A DNA stretch of 32,878 nucleotides from Betaproteobacteria bacterium (GTDB lineage Bacteria > Pseudomonadota > Gammaproteobacteria > Burkholderiales > Eutrophovitaceae): positions 1,324,897 to 1,357,774 of the forward strand of contig CP070775.1 of assembly GCA_020346185.1 (NCBI GenBank), written 5' to 3'. Positions 24,181-32,878 of this stretch are shown here, piece after piece (positions within the stretch are counted from its first letter, which is position 1; every line of letters begins with the position of its first letter). Below the pieces are notes generated by a model. That model ran no database searches. It was not told where the DNA came from and worked only from the letters and a program-made list of their open reading frames with translations. The position numbers and the translations under genes are program-made.

Positions 24181-24933
24181 ATGAATGCTTATCGCTATGC
24201 CTTGAGAGCGCTGCGGGGTGCGCTGCGCAATACCTTCCATCCGGCGATCTTGGGGGTGATGCTGCTTCCTGGCATCGCGGCCCTCACTCTCTGGGTCGGT
24301 CTTTCCTGGTGGTTCTGGGGCAGCTGGAACAGCGGCATTGAATCAACGTTGATCAGTCTCACCAGTGAAGGCTGGTTGGCGCGCTTGAACACGCAGCGAT
24401 ATGCCGGATTTGCCGCGGGCCTGCTTTTGCTGTTACTGATTGCGCCGGCTGTGATGGCGACAGCGATGCTGCTATCGGCCATCTTTGCCATGCCGGTGCT
24501 TGTGGCGCATGTGGCGCGTCGGGAGTTTCCCGCGCTCGAGCGGCGTCGCGGAGGCACTTTTGTCGGCAGCATTGCTAATGCAGTCACAGCGGTCGCCGCT
24601 TTCGCGCTGCTATGGGTGGTGACGCTGCCGCTCTGGATGTTTCTCGGGCCTCTCGCAGTGCTGCTGCCGTGGGCGCTGTCAGCCTATCTGAATCAGCGCT
24701 TGTTTCGCTACGACGCGCTTGCCGAACACGCTGATCCGACGGAAATGCGGCGGGTCTTTTCCGAACGCTTCTCCGACCTGTTCGTGCTGGGTCTGATGAC
24801 CGGACTGCTTTATTTCGTGCCGTTCATCAATTTGATTGCTCCGGTGTTCTCGGCACTGGCGTTTACCTACCTTTGCCTCGACGAACTGTCCCGTATGCGC
24901 AGTGCAGGAGAGGTTCAACCCGCATCAACCTAG
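24181..24933 (+). CDS. EI24/CysZ-like membrane protein
   Basis: A 250-residue protein with about six membrane helices: near residues 20-45, 75-105, 120-145, 150-170, 198-220 and the C-terminal stretch. Features shared with EI24-domain proteins are the short soluble ends, the FSDLFVLGLMTGLLYFVPFINLIAPVFS stretch and PVFSALAFTYLCLDEL. CysZ of E. coli takes up sulfate; most members are uncharacterised, and sulfate transport is not shown here. No sulfate genes are nearby. It is divergent from the phasin and convergent with bktB. Confidence 0.8.
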   Translation: MNAYRYALRALRGALRNTFHPAILGVMLLPGIAALTLWVGLSWWFWGSWNSGIESTLISLTSEGWLARLNTQRYAGFAAGLLLLLLIAPAVMATAMLLSAIFAMPVLVAHVARREFPALERRRGGTFVGSIANAVTAVAAFALLWVVTLPLWMFLGPLAVLLPWALSAYLNQRLFRYDALAEHADPTEMRRVFSERFSDLFVLGLMTGLLYFVPFINLIAPVFSALAFTYLCLDELSRMRSAGEVQPAST

Positions 24934-24991
24934 CAGAGCTGTGCCTGGCCGCCAGAGGTGCGCATGAACGCACGCTGGTTTATTCGCTGCC

Positions 24992-26179
24992 TCAGACGCG
25001 CTCATAAACAGCGGCAATACCCTGGCCGCCGCCGATACACATCGTCGCGAGAGCGTATTTGCCGCCGATGCGCTGCAATTCATAGAGCGCCTTGATGCTG
25101 ATGATGCAGCCGGTCGCACCGACTGGATGACCGAGCGCTACTGCGCCGCCGTTCGGATTGGTCTTCTCCGGGGCGAAATCGAGGTCCTTGGCCACGGCAC
25201 ACGCTTGCGCCGCAAAAGCTTCATTGGATTCGATCACGTCCATGTCGCTTACGCTTAGACCCGCTTTAGTCATGGCGTTCTTTACCGCCGGAATCGGGCC
25301 GAGCCCCATGACGCGCGGATCGACGCCGGCGTGGCCATAAGCGACCAATCGCGCCAACGGCTCGATGCCACGTTTCTCGGCGACGCCACGTTCCATTAGC
25401 ACGACCGCTGCGGCGCCATCGTTGATGCCGGAGGCATTGCCTGCCGTCACCGTGCCATTCTTCTTGAACACTGCGCGCAATTTGCCGAGATTATCTCGCG
25501 AGACGTCAGTGCGTACGTGTTCGTCGGTATCAAACACTCGTGTCTCTTTACGCGCTTTTATCTCGATGGGCAGGATCTGATCCTTGAACCAGCCATTGGT
25601 TTGTGCGTTCGCAGCGCGTTTGTGGGATTCGAGCGCAAATGCGTCCTGGTCGCCCCTAGTCAGGCCAAATTTTTCCGCCACATTCTCAGCAGTCACGCCC
25701 ATGTGCATTCCTTCGAACGGGTCAGACAGGGCGCCAATCAGTGAATCGACAATGGCCTGGTCGCCCATTTTCGTTCCCCATCGCGCGGTCGGAATCCAGT
25801 AGTTGGAGCGGCTCATCGACTCGGCGCCGCCGGCCACGGCGATGTCGGCATCGCCGAGTGCAATGATTTGTGCTGCACTGACGATCGCCTGCAAGCCGCT
25901 GCCGCACAGCCGGTTCAATGTCAGCGCCGGCACTTGCTTGGGTATTCCAGCATTGATCGCCGCAACGCGCGAAAGGTACATGTCCTTTGTTTCGGTGTGT
26001 ATGACGTTGCCGAAAACAACATGTCCCACTTCGTCGGGAGCGATGCTGGCGCGAGACAGCGCCTCTTTGACGCAGCGCGCCGCCAGGTCAGTCGGCGCAA
26101 AATCCTTCAGCGATCCACCATAATCGCCAATTGCAGTACGTACACCGGTAGCCACGACTACTTCGCGTGCGTTAATCAT
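24992..26179 (-). CDS. bktB: Beta-ketothiolase, BktB-type
   Basis: A 395-residue thiolase that condenses acyl-CoA with acetyl-CoA, or cleaves beta-ketoacyl-CoA. Catalytic residues in place: nucleophile Cys92 (NRLCGSGLQA), His351 (GHPVGATG), Cys381 (MCIGGGQG). It resembles the Cupriavidus BktB more than PhaA: VVVATGVRTAIGDYGGSLKD at the start, RDMYL-like KDMYLSRVAA, and GHVVFGNVI. BktB accepts propionyl-CoA and so supports hydroxyvalerate-containing PHA, but substrate range is inferred from similarity. GAGAGGAG precedes the ATG. It lies 97 bases downstream of the phaA-type gene and is probably in the same transcript. Confidence 0.88.
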   Translation of the reverse strand: MINAREVVVATGVRTAIGDYGGSLKDFAPTDLAARCVKEALSRASIAPDEVGHVVFGNVIHTETKDMYLSRVAAINAGIPKQVPALTLNRLCGSGLQAIVSAAQIIALGDADIAVAGGAESMSRSNYWIPTARWGTKMGDQAIVDSLIGALSDPFEGMHMGVTAENVAEKFGLTRGDQDAFALESHKRAANAQTNGWFKDQILPIEIKARKETRVFDTDEHVRTDVSRDNLGKLRAVFKKNGTVTAGNASGINDGAAAVVLMERGVAEKRGIEPLARLVAYGHAGVDPRVMGLGPIPAVKNAMTKAGLSVSDMDVIESNEAFAAQACAVAKDLDFAPEKTNPNGGAVALGHPVGATGCIISIKALYELQRIGGKYALATMCIGGGQGIAAVYERV

Positions 26180-26276
26180 CCAATTGCTCCTCTCGGAATA
26201 CTTGGGTTTGTGCTCGATATCGCCGTCGTGTCCCTGTAATTTGAGCGGTCACACCGGCGCGCGCCATCCTTAATCC

Positions 26277-27452
26277 TTATCTTTCGACGGCGAGTGCAAC
26301 GCCCATGCCGCCGCCGATGCACAACGACGCGAGCCCCTTCCTGGCGTCGCGTTTGACCATTTCGTGCAGCAGTGTGACTAGAACGCGGCAGCCCGAGGCG
26401 CCGATAGGATGTCCCAGCGCAATCGCGCCGCCATTGACGTTGACCTTCTCGACATCCCAGCCCATGTCGCGGTTGACCGCGATTGCCTGTGCCGCAAACG
26501 CCTCATTGATCTCGAGCAGATCGAGATCAGCCACATTCCAGCCGGCTTTTTTCAGGCACAAGCGGCTCGCCGGAATCGGCCCCGTGCCCATCATGGCGGG
26601 ATCAACGCCGGCGGAAGAATAGGCTTTGACTCGTGCGATCGGTTCGAGCCCGAGTTCGTCTGCCTTGCTTGCCGACATCATCATCACGGCAGCAGCGCCG
26701 TCATTGATGCCTGATGCATTACCTGCGGTAACGCTGCCGTCCTTCTGGAAGGCCGGCTTTAACTTCGCCAGCGACTCCGCGGTAGTGCCATGCCGTGGAA
26801 ACTCGTCAGTGTCGAAAACGATATCGCCCTTGCGCGTAGAGATGGTGAGGGGGGCAATCTCGTCGTTGAACCGGCCGGCTTTTTGCGCCGCCTCGGCCTT
26901 TTGCTGCGAGGCGGCGGCAAACGCGTCCTGCTCTTCGCGCGACACGCCCCATTTGTTCGCAACGTTCTCTGCCGTATTGCCCATGTGATACTGGTTGTAG
27001 ACGTCCCACAATCCATCAACGATCATCGTGTCGATCAGTTTGCTGTCACCCATGCGGATTCCGTCGCGCGCGCCGAACATGGCGTGCGGGGAAATACTCA
27101 TGTTTTCCTGCCCGCCCGCAATCACGCAGTCAGCGTCGCCCGCCTTGATTGCCTGGGCAGCGAGATGCGTTGCCTTTAGACCAGAGCCGCAGACCTTGTT
27201 CAGCGTCATGGCCGGTACCATGTCAGGCAGGCCGGATTTGATGGCGGCCTGACGTGCCGGGTTCTGGCCGGCGCCGGCGGTGAGGACCTGACCCAGGATG
27301 ACTTCTGATACCTGGTCGCCCTTCACTCCGGTGCTTTCGAGCAGTTCCTTGATAATGTGCGCACCCAGCTCGGATGCAGGTGTCTTGGCAAGCGTGCCGC
27401 CGAATTTCCCGATCGGGGTGCGAAGCGCACCGACGATGACCACCTCGTTCAT
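26277..27452 (-). CDS. phaA: Acetyl-CoA acetyltransferase, PhaA-type
   Basis: A 391-residue biosynthetic thiolase making acetoacetyl-CoA from two acetyl-CoA. Catalytic Cys88 ([10 protein letters not shown]), His348 (GHPIGASG) and Cys378 (SLCIGGGMG) match the canonical numbering. Its neighbours [15 protein letters not shown] and [15 protein letters not shown] are typical of PhaA. It is the first gene of the pair with bktB, and a palindrome resembling the phasin operator lies 130 bases upstream. No phaB or phaC is seen in the window, so the rest of the PHA pathway must be elsewhere. Confidence 0.93.
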   Translation of the reverse strand: MNEVVIVGALRTPIGKFGGTLAKTPASELGAHIIKELLESTGVKGDQVSEVILGQVLTAGAGQNPARQAAIKSGLPDMVPAMTLNKVCGSGLKATHLAAQAIKAGDADCVIAGGQENMSISPHAMFGARDGIRMGDSKLIDTMIVDGLWDVYNQYHMGNTAENVANKWGVSREEQDAFAAASQQKAEAAQKAGRFNDEIAPLTISTRKGDIVFDTDEFPRHGTTAESLAKLKPAFQKDGSVTAGNASGINDGAAAVMMMSASKADELGLEPIARVKAYSSAGVDPAMMGTGPIPASRLCLKKAGWNVADLDLLEINEAFAAQAIAVNRDMGWDVEKVNVNGGAIALGHPIGASGCRVLVTLLHEMVKRDARKGLASLCIGGGMGVALAVER

Positions 27453-27673
27453 TTCTGTTTCTCCCGCGTCAGTGTTATGTCACGCACGTCACTGCGCATG
27501 CTGTGAGCAGGCAGCCGAGCTTCGTGCGCAAAAAACGATCCGACAGTTTACGCCCGTCTGCGGCCGGTTGTCGACCTGAATAGTGCGATGCACGATTTAT
27601 TTTTTACTATAAAACAATGATGTAAGTATATTCTGCTGCATCTGCGCAGCGATCCCTTATGTCATAACAGGGG
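27453..27673. other. phaA upstream region
   Basis: No gene. It contains GTGCGATGCAC at 27583-27593, one base different from the core GTGCAATGCAC of the phasin operator candidate, next to an AT-rich patch (27595-27620) that includes TTTTATAGT on the minus strand. A promoter here is plausible but not clear. Confidence 0.45.
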
Positions 27674-28072
27674 TTAGTTGTTGTCTTGCCTGAACCGAAT
27701 GATCTTTCGTCGATCCCGTTTGCTTGGCCGGCCTCTGCTGAATTCGGGCATGGCGCGACGCTCCGCCTTGAGCTGCGCGGCATTTTCTTCACGTGCCAGG
27801 CGGCTTTGCTCCGTTTCCTCGTAAAGGCGTTGTGCTTCTGCAGGTGGGCCGCGTCGTTCCGACAAGGCCAAGACGGTAATTGTCCATTCATACGCACCGC
27901 TCCGAACAACGAGCTGGTCCCCGACCCTGACCGGCTTGGCGGGTTTGGTCCGCTCGCCATTGAGTGTCACCTTCCCGCCACCCGCCGCATCGGCCGCGAT
28001 CGACCGCGTCTTGAAGAAACGGGCCGCCCACAGCCACTTGTCGAGGCGAACCGAAACCTGTTCAGCGCTCAC
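27674..28072 (-). CDS. hslR: S4-domain RNA-binding protein Hsp15
   Basis: A 132-residue protein. The S4 domain (residues about 6-70) begins VRLDKWLWAARFFKTRS and continues GGKVTLNG and VGDQLVVR; a basic tail (RGRPSKRDRRKIIRF) follows, as in Hsp15. E. coli Hsp15 rescues heat-stalled 50S subunits still carrying nascent chain. The start is GTG at 28072. It lies 93 bases downstream of hslO, the classical heat-shock pairing hslR/hslO, in the minus direction. Confidence 0.92.
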   Translation of the reverse strand: MSAEQVSVRLDKWLWAARFFKTRSIAADAAGGGKVTLNGERTKPAKPVRVGDQLVVRSGAYEWTITVLALSERRGPPAEAQRLYEETEQSRLAREENAAQLKAERRAMPEFSRGRPSKRDRRKIIRFRQDNN

Positions 28073-28165
28073 GGGATTTCCAGCAGGAGCGGTTCGCCGA
28101 TTGTTGATCGCGGTACGACCTCTGCGGTTCTGAGAAGCGGTAGCAAAACGGCGATGCAGTCACGA

Positions 28166-29035
28166 CTAGTGCCGGGTCTGTCTCGCCGAGGTCTGAATGT
28201 CGGTGGCAAATACCTGTTCTGCATCGACTGCATCAAACACGTACTGCCGCCCACAGAATTCGCAAGCAACCTCGACCAATCCCTGCTCGGAGAGTACAGA
28301 GTGCACTTCTTCACTACCAAGCAAACGCAGCATCGCCGTTACGCGCTCGCGGGTGCACGAGCAGCGAAACGCGGTAGGCCTTTCATCGAACAGTCTGATG
28401 TCCTCCTGGTGATACAGACGATGGATGATATCGCGCGCGGGTAAATTCAGGAGCTCACGTTTGGTGATGGTCTCGCCGATCTTGGTTGCCCTGTTCCAGG
28501 CATCCGGGTCGTAGTTGGGTCGGCCCGGCAAACGCTGCAGCAGCAGACCCCCGGCCTTGGCCGTGTCAGATGCCAGCCATAGCCGCGTGTCGAGTTGCTC
28601 AGACGTTTTCATGTAATGCTCCAGTACCTCCGACATAGTTGCGCCTTCGAGCGCAACCACACCCTGGTATGCTTGCTTGCCAGCCTCGGGAGCAATGGTG
28701 ATCACAAATTTGCCGTTGCCGAGCAGTGTGCGAATGCTGCCAGGGGGGATGTCACCTTCCCACTTGGCGGTGGCACGCAACGTGTGCTCACTGGTTGCTT
28801 CTACGACCAGCAGTCTGATCGGCCCGTCCCCCTGCATCTGCATGATGAGCGCTCCGTCGAACTTCAGCGTTGCCGATAGAAGCGCGCCCGCCGCCATCAT
28901 TTCTCCGAGCAACGTTTCCAGCGGCTGAGGGTAGTCACGGCGCTCGAGCACGGCGCGCCAGGTTGCATCGAGCTGGACGATTTCCCCACGCACCGGCGTC
29001 CCTTCGAGAAGAAAGCGTTGAAGCGAATCACTCAT
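28166..29035 (-). CDS. hslO: Redox-regulated chaperone Hsp33
   Basis: A 289-residue holdase activated by oxidation. The zinc/redox switch is complete at the C-terminus: Cys225 and Cys227 (CSC) with Cys258 and Cys261 (CEFC). The N-terminal substrate-binding fold matches family length, with the conserved ALLSATLKFDG and LLQRLPG segments. It binds unfolding proteins during oxidative heat stress in the cytoplasm. It is followed by hslR and preceded 54 bases away by the glycosyltransferase gene on the same strand. Confidence 0.96.
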   Translation of the reverse strand: MSDSLQRFLLEGTPVRGEIVQLDATWRAVLERRDYPQPLETLLGEMMAAGALLSATLKFDGALIMQMQGDGPIRLLVVEATSEHTLRATAKWEGDIPPGSIRTLLGNGKFVITIAPEAGKQAYQGVVALEGATMSEVLEHYMKTSEQLDTRLWLASDTAKAGGLLLQRLPGRPNYDPDAWNRATKIGETITKRELLNLPARDIIHRLYHQEDIRLFDERPTAFRCSCTRERVTAMLRLLGSEEVHSVLSEQGLVEVACEFCGRQYVFDAVDAEQVFATDIQTSARQTRH

Positions 29036-29089
29036 GCTTTAACATCCATTGTTACCTTTCCATGAGCGTCACGTCTGCGTCAACCGGAC

Positions 29090-30754
29090 TCATTCTTCAC
29101 CACGCCTGAACAAGCGATAACGCTCGTGCCGGTCACCGGAGCGCCCCCCTTCCCATATCAACTGCCACGGTGCGCCGACTGTATTGGCATCATCCCAGCG
29201 GTCCTGAGTGATCAATAGATCGCATGCTCGGTCGCCGCTGCGCGTATAGATTTGCGAGGCAATGATGTTGCCGAAATAGTAGAACATAGCGCGTTGTGCG
29301 TCGCCGACGCCCTGGCTGATGATGCATTGGTGTTGCTCTGGCACCTGCGTGCTCATCTCGGCCACCATCGAGCGGTAGGTCCTGCGCGCGTCGATCCAGT
29401 GAAACAAGAGTAAGACCGCGAGCGCCCAACCGATGGTGATACCGGCGGCCCACAGGATGAATGGCCGCTCCGGTGAGCGTTTGATATTGAAGACCAGCAC
29501 GAACCATAGGAGGGTGACGATTGCTGCAGCCAACATCGACCCCGTGCGCGGGACCGCCTCGTATTCCGGTTGCAGACTGAATATGTGCTCGGCGAGTCTG
29601 GTTGGAACGCCGAACTGCGCGGCGCTGAAATAAACCCAAGCGACCAACGTGAACACTGTCGCCACCATAATGCCAAACCAGTAATAGGCATTGAGCGCAC
29701 CGCGCGGCAGTCGATCGACTGCGATCGATCCGAGTAATGCCAGCGGGAGCAGCATTGGCATCGCCATCACATCGCGACCTTCCCCAGCAAGCGACAAGAA
29801 ACCGAAGATGGCGAGGAAGGCGACCAGCGGCAGCTGTACCTCACGTTTCGAAAGTCCTTCCTTCCCCTCGACCCAGAGCGACCACAAGGCGAACAACCAG
29901 GCTGGCCAGGCAAACCAGGGCAACACGTCGAGGAAATACAGATGTCGTTCGTGTTTCGTGAATACGAACAAATCGCCTAGTTGTTGCAGGCTCTGCGCAG
30001 ACCATTGCGCAAACAGCTCAGGGTGTTTCATGTACACCGCTAGCGGCCAGATCGCCACCAGTGGAATGCCGATGACCAGGGCCATGCCAACGCTTTGCGC
30101 AAATCGGACCGTACGGTAGCGAGGCGAGACAATAACCATGCCGATGGTCATGACAACGAGCATCAGCAGGTCGGTGAGGCCGCTCGAGAGAAACGCCATG
30201 CCCAATGCAACGCCGAGCCATGTTCCACCGGCAAGCGAGCGTCTCGGCGCCAGCGCTAGGCTGTAAATTCCGATGGCGAGGGCAACCAGCAGCACAACTG
30301 CACTGATCAGCTGGTGGCCGCGTACCAGCAGTCCAGCGCAACCAATCAACATCAACTGAGAAATCCAGGTGCTGTTTCCGCCCCACAGCTCCCGCGCAGT
30401 GAGTGCGGTAAAGACTAGCAGCAAAGTGAGCCAGATACCGACCGAGAGCCGTGCCGCATCATGCACGGCGACAATCGGAGCAAACGCCGTCGTGGTGAGT
30501 GCGGCACCATAATGCACCAGCGGGGGCGTTTTCAGGAAGGGCGTGTCACCGATCCGAGGGACCGTCCAATCACCGGCCTGCAACATGCTGTAGGCCGCGC
30601 CAAATGTGTAGGCTTCGTCTGATTTCCATGGATCGTGACCGACCAGGCCGATCAGTACCCATGCCACGCAAATGCCAATAGCAAGCTGTCGCGGCCTTGC
30701 AGTCAGCCAGGTGGCGAATTGTTCGTTTCTGAGGAAAGTTTCCGGCCGAAGCAT
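29090..30754 (-). CDS. ArnT/PMT-like membrane glycosyltransferase
   Basis: A 554-residue protein with about twelve membrane helices. It begins with a cytoplasmic tail, then the first periplasmic loop carries DPWKSDEAYTFG, the acidic motif at the place where PMT- and ArnT-type GT-C enzymes have their catalytic acidic residues, followed by DTPFLKTPPLVHY. The C-terminal 90 residues form a soluble domain. These enzymes move a lipid-linked sugar onto an acceptor at the periplasmic face (for example aminoarabinose on lipid A). Neither the sugar nor acceptor can be inferred, and no arn or pmr genes are nearby. Confidence 0.85.
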   Translation of the reverse strand: MLRPETFLRNEQFATWLTARPRQLAIGICVAWVLIGLVGHDPWKSDEAYTFGAAYSMLQAGDWTVPRIGDTPFLKTPPLVHYGAALTTTAFAPIVAVHDAARLSVGIWLTLLLVFTALTARELWGGNSTWISQLMLIGCAGLLVRGHQLISAVVLLVALAIGIYSLALAPRRSLAGGTWLGVALGMAFLSSGLTDLLMLVVMTIGMVIVSPRYRTVRFAQSVGMALVIGIPLVAIWPLAVYMKHPELFAQWSAQSLQQLGDLFVFTKHERHLYFLDVLPWFAWPAWLFALWSLWVEGKEGLSKREVQLPLVAFLAIFGFLSLAGEGRDVMAMPMLLPLALLGSIAVDRLPRGALNAYYWFGIMVATVFTLVAWVYFSAAQFGVPTRLAEHIFSLQPEYEAVPRTGSMLAAAIVTLLWFVLVFNIKRSPERPFILWAAGITIGWALAVLLLFHWIDARRTYRSMVAEMSTQVPEQHQCIISQGVGDAQRAMFYYFGNIIASQIYTRSGDRACDLLITQDRWDDANTVGAPWQLIWEGGRSGDRHERYRLFRRGEE

Positions 30755-30932
30755 TGCGGTGAGCTCGAGACCTTAGCCTGATCCGCGCTGGCTGAAGAGG
30801 AGGTGGTCACCGACGGAACGGCCTGTAGCTGCGGCCGGCTTGGGGCAGGCTGTAATCACCATCCGGCTATTCTAGAGCGTAACGGATCTTTTTTCGCGCC
30901 GTTGTATTGTCTGGACTAATCAGGCGCCGAAA

Positions 30933-30964
30933 CAACAGAAGGCAGCCTCAGCTGCCTTCTGTTG
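30933..30964 (-). terminator. Rho-independent terminator of rpmE
   Basis: A perfect 14-base stem (CAACAGAAGGCAGC with its complement, loop CTCA) lies 33 bases downstream of the rpmE stop, followed on the minus strand by TTTC. The short T-run makes it moderate in strength. Confidence 0.75.
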
Positions 30965-30996
30965 CCAACCTAGTGTACGAGTGTCCGCGCTGGCGC

Positions 30997-31212
30997 CTAT
31001 GCCTTGACGCCGGCCCGCGCGTATTTTTGCTTGAAGCGCTCGACGCGCCCGGCAGTATCCACGATTTTCTGCTTTCCCGTATAAAAGGGGTGACACACCG
31101 AGCAGACTTCTACAGACAAGTCTCGCTTGAGCGTCGAGCGGGTGGAAAAAGTGTTGCCGCAGCTGCAGGTCACTTTGACTTCGTGATAATCGGGATGAAT
31201 GCCTGTTTTCAT
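30997..31212 (-). CDS. rpmE: 50S ribosomal protein L31, zinc-binding form
   Basis: A 71-residue ribosomal protein of the intersubunit bridge. The ATG at 31212 ([12 protein letters not shown]) with AGGAAA upstream is the family start; the longer in-frame ORF is rejected. All four zinc cysteines are present: Cys16, Cys18, Cys37, Cys40, so this is the C+ type, normally replaced by a zinc-free paralogue under zinc starvation. A hairpin with a seven-base stem (31232-31238 with 31246-31252) is in the leader, 19 bases from the ATG, and could be regulatory. It lies downstream of rho. Confidence 0.97.
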   Translation of the reverse strand: MKTGIHPDYHEVKVTCSCGNTFSTRSTLKRDLSVEVCSVCHPFYTGKQKIVDTAGRVERFKQKYARAGVKA

Positions 31213-31352
31213 GGCGTTTCCTTTCACCTGGGCCGGCGGATTGTGCGCCGGCATTATTTCGAGCGACGCATTATCCACGCCGGAAAGCGGTTTATCAAGG
31301 CTCGCGGATCGGGGATGCTGTGCTTAAATGCGATATAGTGGTTTCGCGACAC

Positions 31353-32612
31353 CTATCCTTTGCGCATACTGTCGAAAAACTCCCCATTGTTCTTTGTCGC
31401 CTTCAGTTTGCCGACCAGGAATTCGGTTGCCTCGAGTTCGTCCATAGGGTAGAGCAACTTTCGCAGAATCCAGACTTTTTGCAGGATATCCGGTGCCAGC
31501 AACAGCTCTTCGCGCCGCGTTCCAGAGCGATTGACGTTTATCGATGGGTAGATACGCTTTTCCGCCATGCGCCGATCAAGGTGAATTTCCATGTTGCCGG
31601 TGCCCTTGAATTCCTCATAGATCACATCGTCCATGCGCGAACCCGTATCGATCAGTGCGGTGGCGATGATGGTCAGAGATCCCCCCTCTTCGATGTTGCG
31701 GGCGGCGCCGAAGAATCGCTTCGGTCGCTGCAGTGCATTAGCATCGACGCCACCCGTAAGTACCTTCCCGGAAGCCGGCACCACGGTGTTGTAAGCGCGC
31801 GCCAGACGGGTGATGGAGTCAAGCAGAATAACCACATCCTTGCGGTGTTCGACCAGGCGCTTGGCCTTTTCCATGACCATCTCGGCAACTTGCACGTGAC
31901 GCGTCGCGGGCTCGTCAAAGGTTGAGGAGACGACTTCGCCACGCACGGAACGCTGCATTTCCGTGACTTCTTCCGGCCGCTCATCAATGAGCAGCACGAG
32001 CAAATAGATCTCCGGGAAATTCGACGCGATCGAATGCGCGATGTGCTGCAGCATCACCGTCTTGCCGCTTTTCGGGCTGGCTACCAGCAAGCCGCGCTGA
32101 CCTTTTCCGATCGGGGCAATTATGTCGATGATGCGGCCGGTGAGATTCTCATCGGACTTGATATCGCGCTCCATTGTGATCTGTTCGGTGGGAAACAGCG
32201 GCGTCAGGTTCTCGAAAAGGATCTTATGCTTGGCGTTCTCCGGCGTCTCGTCGTTGACTTTATCGACTTTTACAAGCGCAAAGTAGCGTTCACCATCCTT
32301 CGGTGTGCGAATTTCGCCTTCTACCGAATCACCCGTGTGCAGGTTAAATCGTCTTATTTGCGACGGACTGACGTAGATGTCGTCTGGGCCAGCTAGATAC
32401 GAGGTGTCAGGTGATCGCAAGAATCCGAACCCGTCAGGCAAAACCTCAAGCGTACCGCTTCCAAAAATACTGTCGCCTTTCTTGGCGCGATTCTTCAGAA
32501 GCGCGAAGATGAGGTCTTGCTTGCGTAAGCGGTTGGCGTTTTCAACTTCGTTCGTGATCGCCATTTCGACGAGTTCGCTGACATGAAGGGTTTTTAGGTC
32601 GGATAGATGCAT
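31353..32612 (-). CDS. rho: Transcription termination factor Rho
   Basis: A 419-residue hexameric RNA helicase that ends transcripts, the same length as E. coli Rho. The N-terminal helical and cold-shock-like RNA-binding domain is residues 1-130 ([21 protein letters not shown]). The ATP site ASPKSGKT includes Lys184, Walker B is [16 protein letters not shown], and the Q-loop/R-loop region includes [21 protein letters not shown]. It is between trxA and rpmE, the normal betaproteobacterial order. It is likely autoregulated through its leader, but no leader gene is visible here. Confidence 0.98.
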   Translation of the reverse strand: MHLSDLKTLHVSELVEMAITNEVENANRLRKQDLIFALLKNRAKKGDSIFGSGTLEVLPDGFGFLRSPDTSYLAGPDDIYVSPSQIRRFNLHTGDSVEGEIRTPKDGERYFALVKVDKVNDETPENAKHKILFENLTPLFPTEQITMERDIKSDENLTGRIIDIIAPIGKGQRGLLVASPKSGKTVMLQHIAHSIASNFPEIYLLVLLIDERPEEVTEMQRSVRGEVVSSTFDEPATRHVQVAEMVMEKAKRLVEHRKDVVILLDSITRLARAYNTVVPASGKVLTGGVDANALQRPKRFFGAARNIEEGGSLTIIATALIDTGSRMDDVIYEEFKGTGNMEIHLDRRMAEKRIYPSINVNRSGTRREELLLAPDILQKVWILRKLLYPMDELEATEFLVGKLKATKNNGEFFDSMRKG

Positions 32613-32782
32613 ATTTGGAAAGGGGACGTGCTCGGGGTGACGGCTTGAGGGAAGAAGAATGGGATGCTTGGAGAGGTGGCGGAGCGAGAGAACTTTCGAC
32701 CGCCTTTTCTCACCGGATGTATCGGGGCGAATTCGCTCTGAGCGTACACCCGATGTTGCGATTCCGGAAAGCCTAAACGAGA

Positions 32783-32878
32783 TTAGATATTGCTGTCAAT
32801 AAAAGCGGTCAGTTGGGATTTGGACACGGCGCCGACCTTCATCGCCTCTACATTGCCGTTCTTGAATAGCATCAGGGT
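32783..32878 (-). CDS. trxA: Thioredoxin, C-terminal part (gene continues outside window)
   Basis: The last 31 codons and stop of a thioredoxin: [20 protein letters not shown] then [18 protein letters not shown] is the conserved strand after the cis-proline and its neighbour, and the C-terminal helix is typical. The CGPC active site lies beyond the window edge. It is 170 bases upstream of rho in the same direction. Confidence 0.93.
   Translation of the reverse strand, partial: TLMLFKNGNVEAMKVGAVSKSQLTAFIDSNI

Noticed and set aside
25868-26239. Plus-strand ORFs within the thiolase genes
   Set aside because: Opposite-strand shadows of high-GC thiolase coding sequence.

Overview
The window looks like a chromosomal segment of a betaproteobacterium, about 57-60% GC by eye and mostly housekeeping genes. 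The evidence is the minus-strand order trxA-rho-rpmE at the right end, the neighbourhood of rsgA, pterin dehydratase, M48 protease and orn, and a polyhydroxyalkanoate (PHA) set (phasin, PhaA-type and BktB-type thiolases). I cannot name a genus. I see no rRNA, tRNA, CRISPR array, insertion sequence or prophage.

Layout. 1-1852 (minus): MscS-type channel with a long coiled-coil periplasmic domain, cut by the window edge. 2236-3711 (plus): small unknown protein and a patatin-like lipase. 3736-4308: decayed methyltransferase-like gene (DUF938 type) with three in-frame stops. 4475-8443 (plus): CstA-type transporter, an 88-residue protein ending in Cys-Cys, an ArsA/Get3-type ATPase overlapping it, and an NAD(P)-binding epimerase-like protein. 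8456-10888 (minus): enoyl-CoA hydratase-like enzyme, membrane-anchored HtrA protease, and a small gene interrupted by one amber codon. 11270-15052 (plus): methyltransferase with a predicted DNA-binding-like N-terminus (carrying a frameshift), a methylenetetrahydrofolate-reductase-like protein, a small conserved protein, and a CobD/CbiB-type membrane protein. 15172-16083 (minus): rsgA. 16418-18777 (plus): second MscS channel, a cis-3-chloroacrylate-dehalogenase-like tautomerase, and an unknown membrane protein. 18936-20561 (minus): pterin dehydratase and M48 protease. 20655-21209 (plus): orn. 21321-23973 (minus): phasin, pgi and a small DUF6494-like gene. 24181-24933 (plus): EI24/CysZ-type membrane protein. 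24992-30754 (minus): glycosyltransferase, hslO, hslR, phaA, bktB. 30997-32878 (minus): trxA end, rho, rpmE.

How the parts fit. The two thiolases supply acetoacetyl-CoA and longer ketoacyl-CoA for PHA, and the phasin coats the granule. The phasin promoter carries a near-perfect sigma70 site with a 17-bp palindrome just downstream of the -10; a close relative of the palindrome core lies upstream of phaA, which suggests one shared regulator. The most system-like cluster is the transporter / Cys-Cys protein / ArsA-type ATPase cassette. Other points worth a look are the tautomerase with all six cis-CaaD catalytic residues in register, the methyltransferase/MTHFR-like overlapping pair, and three separate gene lesions (pseudogene, amber codon, frameshift) that may be real decay or draft-sequence errors.
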